Below the pieces are notes generated by a model. It ran no database searches, was not told where the DNA came from, and was given only the letters and a program-made list of their open reading frames with translations. Both the position numbers and the translations under genes were made by a program. From contig NZ_NHOU01000014.1 in the NCBI RefSeq assembly GCF_002179555.1, positions 1 to 64,000 of the forward strand: DNA of 64,000 bases. Reading direction: 5' to 3'. Each line of letters begins with the position of its first letter. The first letter of the stretch is position 1. This DNA comes from Salinicola salarius. Lineage in GTDB: Bacteria; Pseudomonadota; Gammaproteobacteria; Pseudomonadales; Halomonadaceae. This document shows positions 59,129 to 64,000 of the stretch, in pieces.

Positions 59129-59641
59129 ATGCAAATCAAGACCTACGCCAAGACGTTAGCAGTCGCGCTTTCACTCGCCGTAGTGGCTGGCTGTTCTAGC
59201 AGTGGCGGCACCCAGGAAGGGGACATGGATGGCACCTCTGGCAGCATGTCTGGCCAGGGCATGACCTCCGGCCAAGGCACCTCGGGCTCCCAGATGGGTG
59301 CCGGCGAGCAGATGCCTAGCGTCGACACCATCTATTTCGCATTCGACAGCGAAGAAATTCGCCCCGAATTCGAATCCGTACTGCGCGGTCATGCCCAGTA
59401 CATGATGGCCAACCCGAACACCAACGTGACTCTGCAGGGCTATGCCGACGAACGTGGTACTCGCGAATACAACCTGGGCCTCGGCGAGCGCCGCGCACAG
59501 GCTGTCGAGCGTTACCTGACCGTTCAGGGCGTATCTCCGTCCCAGATCCAGATCGTCAGCTACGGTGAAGAGCGTCCGGCAGTTCAGGGCCACACCGAAG
59601 AAGCTTACGCCAAGAACCGTCGCGTCGTGTTCTCGTACTAA
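59129..59641 (+). CDS. pal: Peptidoglycan-associated lipoprotein Pal
   Basis: 170 residues: lipoprotein signal with lipobox VAGC (Cys about 22), a Gly/Ser/Met-rich linker (about 23-65), then an OmpA-type peptidoglycan-binding domain with YADERGTREYNLGLGERRA. ATG at 59129 has AAGGAG 6 nt upstream; an ATG at 59123 sits right on the ribosome site and is unlikely. Confidence 0.96.
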   Translation: MQIKTYAKTLAVALSLAVVAGCSSSGGTQEGDMDGTSGSMSGQGMTSGQGTSGSQMGAGEQMPSVDTIYFAFDSEEIRPEFESVLRGHAQYMMANPNTNVTLQGYADERGTREYNLGLGERRAQAVERYLTVQGVSPSQIQIVSYGEERPAVQGHTEEAYAKNRRVVFSY

Positions 59642-59659
59642 GTACCGACGGAGAGAAGC

Positions 59660-60517
59660 ATGAAACACGGTCTGAAAAGACTGTGCGGCGCGGGAGCCCT
59701 GGTGCTCCCGCTGTCCGTATGGGCTCAGCAACCAGTCGTCGATGACCTTACCGGTCAATCGAATGGCTTCTATAGTCAGACGGAGGCTCGCCAGAGCGGC
59801 GGGGGAACGCTGACGATTCTCAACCAGTTGCAGGACAATCAGCAGCAGATCCAGCAGCTTCGTGGTCAGGTAGAAGAGTTGCGTTATCAGCTGGACCAGC
59901 TCAAACGGCAGACCCAGCAACAGTACCTGGACCTCGACGACCGCATTTCCGGCGGTGGGATGGGGGCTGGTGACAACGACACCAGCAATGGTTCGGAAGG
60001 CGCCGATCTCGACAGCGGCAGTGTCGACAGCAGTAGCGCAAGCGATGTCGCGGACAGTCCGGTACCGGCCGACGATGGCGCAACTGGTGCAGCAGCGGAT
60101 GACCGTTCGTCCAGCAAGCCGAATGCGAGCAGCGGTGGCGGAGATGGGCGCGAAGCCTACCAGGCGGCGTTTCAACTGGTGCAGTCACGCCAGTTCGATT
60201 CGGCCATCGATGCGTTCCAGGGGTTCATCAGTGACTATCCGCAATCCAGCCTGCTACCGAATGCGCACTACTGGTTGGGCGAGCTTTACTCCGCACAATC
60301 CCAGCTCGATCAGGCCGCCGATGCGTTCGACACTGTCATCAGCGATTATCCGCAAAGCAACAAGATGCCGGATGCGCTATACAAGTTGGGCTTGCTGAAA
60401 GCGCGACAGGGTGACACCGACGGCAGTCGTCAGTTGCTCGAGCGCGTCCGCGGTGACTACCCGGACAGCAATGCCGCGCAGATGGCAGGAGACTTTCTCA
60501 ATCAGATGGGTGGCTGA
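59660..60517 (+). CDS. cpoB: Cell division coordinator CpoB (YbgF)
   Basis: 285 residues: signal peptide (ending VWAQQ), an N-terminal trimeric coiled coil (about 50-90; LQDNQQQIQQLRGQVEELRY), a low-complexity linker, and C-terminal TPR repeats (about 165-285; YPQSSLLPNAHYWLGELYSA). Coordinates PBP1B and Tol during division in E. coli. Last gene of the tol-pal unit. Confidence 0.94.
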   Translation: MKHGLKRLCGAGALVLPLSVWAQQPVVDDLTGQSNGFYSQTEARQSGGGTLTILNQLQDNQQQIQQLRGQVEELRYQLDQLKRQTQQQYLDLDDRISGGGMGAGDNDTSNGSEGADLDSGSVDSSSASDVADSPVPADDGATGAAADDRSSSKPNASSGGGDGREAYQAAFQLVQSRQFDSAIDAFQGFISDYPQSSLLPNAHYWLGELYSAQSQLDQAADAFDTVISDYPQSNKMPDALYKLGLLKARQGDTDGSRQLLERVRGDYPDSNAAQMAGDFLNQMGG

Positions 60518-60564
60518 TCGAATCCGGCCACCTGGTTTCCGGCTCCGCGGATCAGGACATCCTT

Positions 60565-61323
60565 ATGACGTGTCATATCGATTACCAGGCACCTGACGGG
60601 TTGCTCGACGGAAAGATCGTGTTGATCTCTGGTGCCAGTGCCGGTATCGGTCGGGCTGCAGCGATGAGCTACGCGCGCCATGGGGCTACGGTCATACTGC
60701 TCGGCCGTAGCGTCAGTCGTCTCGAAGTGGTTTACGACGCCATCGAGGCAATGGGTGCACCACAACCGGCAATATTTCCGCTCAACCTGGAGAGCGCGAC
60801 CTCGCAGGATTATCGAGCGGTCGTCGCGAAGCTTGAGAAGGAGTTCGGCCGTCTCGATGGTCTGCTCCACAACGCGAGCATTCTCGGGGAGAGGGTGGCG
60901 GTCGACGCCTACGACCCGGAGCTCTGGGCGAAGGTGATGCAGGTCAACTTCACCGCCACGCTGGGTTTGACGCAAGTTCTGCTGCCGCTGCTGGGGCAGT
61001 CCGCCAGCGCGTCCGTCATTTTCACGTCTTCCAGCGTGGGGCGGCGCGGACGCGCCAACTGGGGCGCCTATTCGACCTCGAAATTCGCCACCGAAGGGTT
61101 GATGCAGATTCTCGCCGACGAGCATCAGGGCTCGGCCATTCGCTTCAATTCGCTCAATCCCGGCGCGACACGCACGGCCATGCGCCAATCGGCCTATCCG
61201 GATGAGGATCCTCGAGTGCTTCGTACGCCGGAAGAGATCATGCCGACCTACCTTTGGCTGATGGGGCCGGACAGCGAGACAGTCAGCGGTCAGGCTTTCG
61301 ACGCCCAACCCCCGAGGACATGA
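60565..61323 (+). CDS. Short-chain dehydrogenase YciK-like
   Basis: 252 residues. NAD(P) site SGASAGIGRAAAMSYAR (TGxxxGxG form), catalytic S-Y-K as SSSVGRRGRANWGAYSTSKF (Y-x3-K), NAG-like LHNASIL. Close to E. coli YciK in GRANWGAY and DEDPRVLRTPEEIMPTYLWL. Substrate unknown. Convergent with mupP-ubiG; the same three genes sit together in Pseudomonas. Confidence 0.9.
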   Translation: MTCHIDYQAPDGLLDGKIVLISGASAGIGRAAAMSYARHGATVILLGRSVSRLEVVYDAIEAMGAPQPAIFPLNLESATSQDYRAVVAKLEKEFGRLDGLLHNASILGERVAVDAYDPELWAKVMQVNFTATLGLTQVLLPLLGQSASASVIFTSSSVGRRGRANWGAYSTSKFATEGLMQILADEHQGSAIRFNSLNPGATRTAMRQSAYPDEDPRVLRTPEEIMPTYLWLMGPDSETVSGQAFDAQPPRT

Positions 61324-61343
61324 GGCGGGCGACTGGGCCCGCC
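61324..61343. terminator. Hairpin between convergent yciK-like and mupP genes
   Basis: Arms GGCGGGC (61324-61330) and GCCCGCC (61337-61343) between convergent genes; no strong T run. Confidence 0.4.
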
Positions 61344-61360
61344 GCCTTGCCTGGATTCGC

Positions 61361-62038
61361 TCAGCGCTCCGCGAGCGACGCCAAGAGAGCCTCAGCGAGC
61401 GACTCCGAGGTGTCGAACCAACACGCCGCCGGCCAGTCATCGATGTTCTCGTCGTCCGGAATGTAGCCGTAACGTACCGCTACCGCCGTCATGCCTGCGC
61501 GGTCGGCCGCTTCCATGTCGCGCCGGTGATCTCCCACATACCAGCACTTCCCGGCATCGACGCCGAGCTGCCTGGCAGCGAACAGCAGGGGTTCGGGATC
61601 GGGCTTTCTGACCGGCAGGTCGTCGGCGCACACGAGCACGCCCGGTCGCAATCCGAGCGCCTCGACCAGCGGCTCCGCGTACAGCCTGGGCTTGTTGGTC
61701 ACGATGCCCCAGCCGCGCTTCCCGGCTTCCCAGCGCTCGATGACGGCTTCCAGCCCCGGGTAGACGCGGCTATTGTCGGCGACGACTTCCGCGTAACGCT
61801 CGAGCAGATATCGGCGGGCCACGGCATGCTCCGGGTGATCACTGGCGAGTTCGAGGGCAAGTGTCACCAGCGCGCTACCGCCGTTGGAAACCTGGGCGCG
61901 AATCACCTCGTAGGGCAACCGCGCCAGGCCATGATGTTCGCGGAGGCGATTGGTGGCTTCGGCCAGGTCGGGTGCCGTATCGATCAAGGTGCCGTCGAGA
62001 TCGAACAGCAAGGCTTGAGGCAAGACACTCGACCTCAT
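61361..62038 (-). CDS. mupP: N-acetylmuramic acid 6-phosphate phosphatase MupP (HAD family)
   Basis: 225 residues. HAD motif [14 protein letters not shown], motif II TNK (IVTNKPR), motif III with RKPDPEP and [10 protein letters not shown]. Annotated often as phosphoglycolate phosphatase, but next to ubiG and the yciK-like gene it matches Pseudomonas MupP of the peptidoglycan-recycling pathway that bypasses de novo UDP-MurNAc synthesis. ATG at 62038 overlaps the ubiG stop (ATGA). Function is by synteny; a classical Gph role is the alternative. Confidence 0.85.
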   Translation of the reverse strand: MRSSVLPQALLFDLDGTLIDTAPDLAEATNRLREHHGLARLPYEVIRAQVSNGGSALVTLALELASDHPEHAVARRYLLERYAEVVADNSRVYPGLEAVIERWEAGKRGWGIVTNKPRLYAEPLVEALGLRPGVLVCADDLPVRKPDPEPLLFAARQLGVDAGKCWYVGDHRRDMEAADRAGMTAVAVRYGYIPDDENIDDWPAACWFDTSESLAEALLASLAER

Positions 62039-62817
62039 TGCCCGCCGCCGCCGGTCCGCTCTTCTCCGGTCCATTCGGGGCGCACATGCACCATGTAGTT
62101 GACCGAGACATCATTGGCGGTCAGGCGGTATCGCCGTGACACGGGATTGTAGGTCAGACCGGTCTGGTTCTGGAGCCGCAAGCCATGTTGACGGCACCAG
62201 CTCGACAGCTCCGATGGACGGATGAACTTGCGATATTCGTGCGTACCGCGCGGCAGCAGGCCCAGCACGTATTCGGCGCCGAGGATCGCAAAGGCGTATG
62301 CCTTCGGGTTGCGGTTGATCGTCGAGAAGAACAGGTGACCGCCAGGCTTGACCAGCCTGGCGCAGGCTTCGATGACCGAGCTTGGATCGGGCACGTGTTC
62401 GAGCATTTCGAGGCAGGTCACGACATCGAATTCTCCGGCATGCTCAGCCGCCATCGCCTCCACGCTGATGTGACGGTAGTCGACTTCCACACCGCTCTCC
62501 ATCTGGTGCAGCCTGGCAACCGACAGCGGCGCTTCCCCCAGATCGATCCCCGTGACCCGAGCGCCACGCATGGCCATGGCTTCGCTGAGAATGCCGCCAC
62601 CGCAGCCCACGTCGAGAACCCGCTTGCCGGCCAGTGAAACGTGCGATTCGATGAAGCCAAGACGCAACGGGTTGATATCGTGCAATGGCTTGAACTCGCC
62701 CTCACGATCCCACCAGCGACTGGCCAGCGCATCGAACTTGGCGATCTCGGCCTGGTCCACGTTGCCATGGAGGGCGACGTTGTCGTGAAGCGCGGCGTTA
62801 TCAGATGATGGTGTCAT
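62035..62817 (-). CDS. ubiG: Ubiquinone biosynthesis O-methyltransferase UbiG
   Basis: 260 residues, SAM-dependent O-methyltransferase acting twice in ubiquinone synthesis. SAM motif [30 protein letters not shown], and the UbiG-specific NPLRLGFI and [22 protein letters not shown] at 62817 with GGAAG upstream; the longer frame to 62952 adds an unlikely N-terminal extension. First gene of ubiG-mupP. The 290 bases upstream to galU hold the divergent promoters and no gene. Confidence 0.95.
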   Translation of the reverse strand: MTPSSDNAALHDNVALHGNVDQAEIAKFDALASRWWDREGEFKPLHDINPLRLGFIESHVSLAGKRVLDVGCGGGILSEAMAMRGARVTGIDLGEAPLSVARLHQMESGVEVDYRHISVEAMAAEHAGEFDVVTCLEMLEHVPDPSSVIEACARLVKPGGHLFFSTINRNPKAYAFAILGAEYVLGLLPRGTHEYRKFIRPSELSSWCRQHGLRLQNQTGLTYNPVSRRYRLTANDVSVNYMVHVRPEWTGEERTGGGGQ

Positions 62818-63107
62818 GAATAGGTCTTCCTTCCCTGGGATGTCGGCGCACCGTCGGATGGGTCGATCGACCGCTGCCGCGACTCGAAGCCGGTTCAGCG
62901 GTGCGTGGCTTTGCGATATTCTACTATGGACGGTAGCTTGGCTGGATGCCAAGTTAGCAAAAACAGCTGGTAAAAGGGCGGCACGATTTTGTCACCATTC
63001 TGCGACTGTGCTTTCGGCTTCTTGCCCGCTAAGCTAGCAGTAAGGATCCGATATCGGGACGCCAACAAACCGCTGATTTCATACCCAGGAAGGGAAGGAC
63101 CTCAAAA

Positions 63108-63995
63108 ATGATTCGCAAGGCCGTACTGCCCGTCGCCGGATTCGGCACACGTTGTCTGCCCGCCTCCAAGGCGATTCCCAAGGAGATGATCACGATCGTC
63201 GACAAGCCGGTGATCCAGTATGTCGTCTCCGAGGCGGTAAAGGCAGGCATCAAGGAGATCGTGCTGGTGACGCACTCTTCGAAGAGCGCCATCGAAAACC
63301 ATTTCGATAAGCATTTCGAACTTGAGACGCAGCTGGAAGCCAAGGGCAAGGACGAACTCCTCGAAGAGCTTCGCAACATCATCCCGGACGACGTCAATAT
63401 CATTAGCGTGCGTCAACCCGAAGCGCTCGGCCTGGGTCACGCCATCCTCTGTGCGCGCCCGGTCATTGGCAACGACCCGTTCGCGGTGCTGTTGCCGGAC
63501 GTCGTCATCGACGATGATGGCATGGCCAGCAACGATCTCACCGGCATGATCAAAGCCTTCGACGAAACCGGCAAGGCCCAGATCATGGTCGAGACCGTAC
63601 CGAAGGAATTGACCTACAAGTACGGTATCGTGGCGCTGGAAGGCGACGAGCCGGCTGCCGGCGAGAGCGCACCGTTGACGGGCATGGTCGAGAAGCCGAA
63701 GGTCGAAGAGGCACCGTCGACGCTGGCCGTGATCGGTCGTTATCTGTTGCCGGGCGAGATCTTCCCGATTCTGGCCGAAACGCCGCCCGGTGCGGGCAAT
63801 GAAATCCAGTTGACCGACGCCATCGAGACGCTGCGCAAGAAAAGCGGCGCGGCCGCCTATCGCATGCAGGGCCAGACCTATGATTGCGGCAGCCAGCTCG
63901 GTTATCTCGAGGCGACACTGGCGCTGGGACGTAAGCACCCGACGCTGGGTGAAGGCTTCCGTCAATTGATCAAACAATACGCGGCCGAGGACTGA
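63108..63995 (+). CDS. galU: UTP-glucose-1-phosphate uridylyltransferase
   Basis: Makes UDP-glucose for polysaccharides, lipid glycosylation and osmolyte synthesis. 295 residues. Nucleotide-binding AVLPVAGFGTRCLPASKAIPKEM at the N terminus, then KPVIQYVVSEA, LGLGHAILCA and EKPKVEE with the catalytic lysines. ATG at 63108; the window ends just after its stop. Confidence 0.96.
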   Translation: MIRKAVLPVAGFGTRCLPASKAIPKEMITIVDKPVIQYVVSEAVKAGIKEIVLVTHSSKSAIENHFDKHFELETQLEAKGKDELLEELRNIIPDDVNIISVRQPEALGLGHAILCARPVIGNDPFAVLLPDVVIDDDGMASNDLTGMIKAFDETGKAQIMVETVPKELTYKYGIVALEGDEPAAGESAPLTGMVEKPKVEEAPSTLAVIGRYLLPGEIFPILAETPPGAGNEIQLTDAIETLRKKSGAAAYRMQGQTYDCGSQLGYLEATLALGRKHPTLGEGFRQLIKQYAAED

Positions 63996-64000
63996 ATCGA

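Overview
This window reads as an ordinary chromosomal segment of a GC-rich gammaproteobacterium. The best guess is Halomonadaceae (Halomonas and relatives); that is inferred from gene content and order, not from a marker such as 16S rRNA. Supporting points are the thrS-infC-rpmI-rplT-pheST-ihfA block, the ruv-ybgC-tol-pal-cpoB block, a Pseudomonas-like yciK/mupP/ubiG neighbourhood, a RegB/RegA (RoxS/RoxR) redox pair, and osmotic or cation-linked functions (MscL, AGCS and DASS symporters).

Layout. 1-868: the right part of an IS3-family element, cut by the window edge, followed by a tRNA-Pro(GGG) gene with its own promoter and terminator. 1.3-5.8 kb: a DASS symporter, CysQ, a DUF2489 protein and an OmpA-like lipoprotein with calcium-binding type repeats. 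6.0-13.1 kb: translation genes thrS, infC (non-AUG start), rpmI, rplT, pheS, pheT, then ihfA. 13.2-17.2 kb: a flavodoxin, a small membrane protein, PpnN nucleosidase, a YfcL-like protein and a LysR regulator. 17.3-23.8 kb: a split, divergent glycine-cleavage locus (gcvH-gcvP one way, an AGCS amino-acid symporter and gcvT the other). 23.9-28.0 kb: a minus-strand group for envelope and lipid work (lysophospholipid acyltransferase, degenerate LytM lipoprotein, GT4 glycosyltransferase, PAP2 phosphatase) ending in an AlkB-like dioxygenase. 28.4-33.1 kb: an MFS transporter, GrxA, an inositol-monophosphatase-like enzyme and RegA/RegB. 33.3-41.3 kb: prfC, mscL with a zinc ribbon, a TatD nuclease, ygfZ, an orphan HMA-like small protein, uvrB and nei. 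41.5-47.0 kb: class I fumarase, cardiolipin synthase, a HypT-like regulator, YihY and acylphosphatase. 47.0-50.0 kb: a three-gene nucleoside hydrolase / ribokinase / 2-hydroxyacid dehydrogenase unit. 50.3-64.0 kb: fmdB-aspS, ruvCAB, ybgC, tolQRAB, pal, cpoB and yciK, then convergent mupP-ubiG and finally galU.

Apart from the IS end there is no sign of a phage, CRISPR array, toxin-antitoxin system or biosynthetic island. I did not find a clearly new biological system. The most useful second looks are the infC initiation codon, a leader mini-ORF overlapping ruvC where yebC is often found, the catalytically degenerate two-LysM lipoprotein, the divergent gcv/AGCS arrangement, the nucleoside-to-hydroxyacid operon, and a 15-base sequence shared by two distant intergenic regions.
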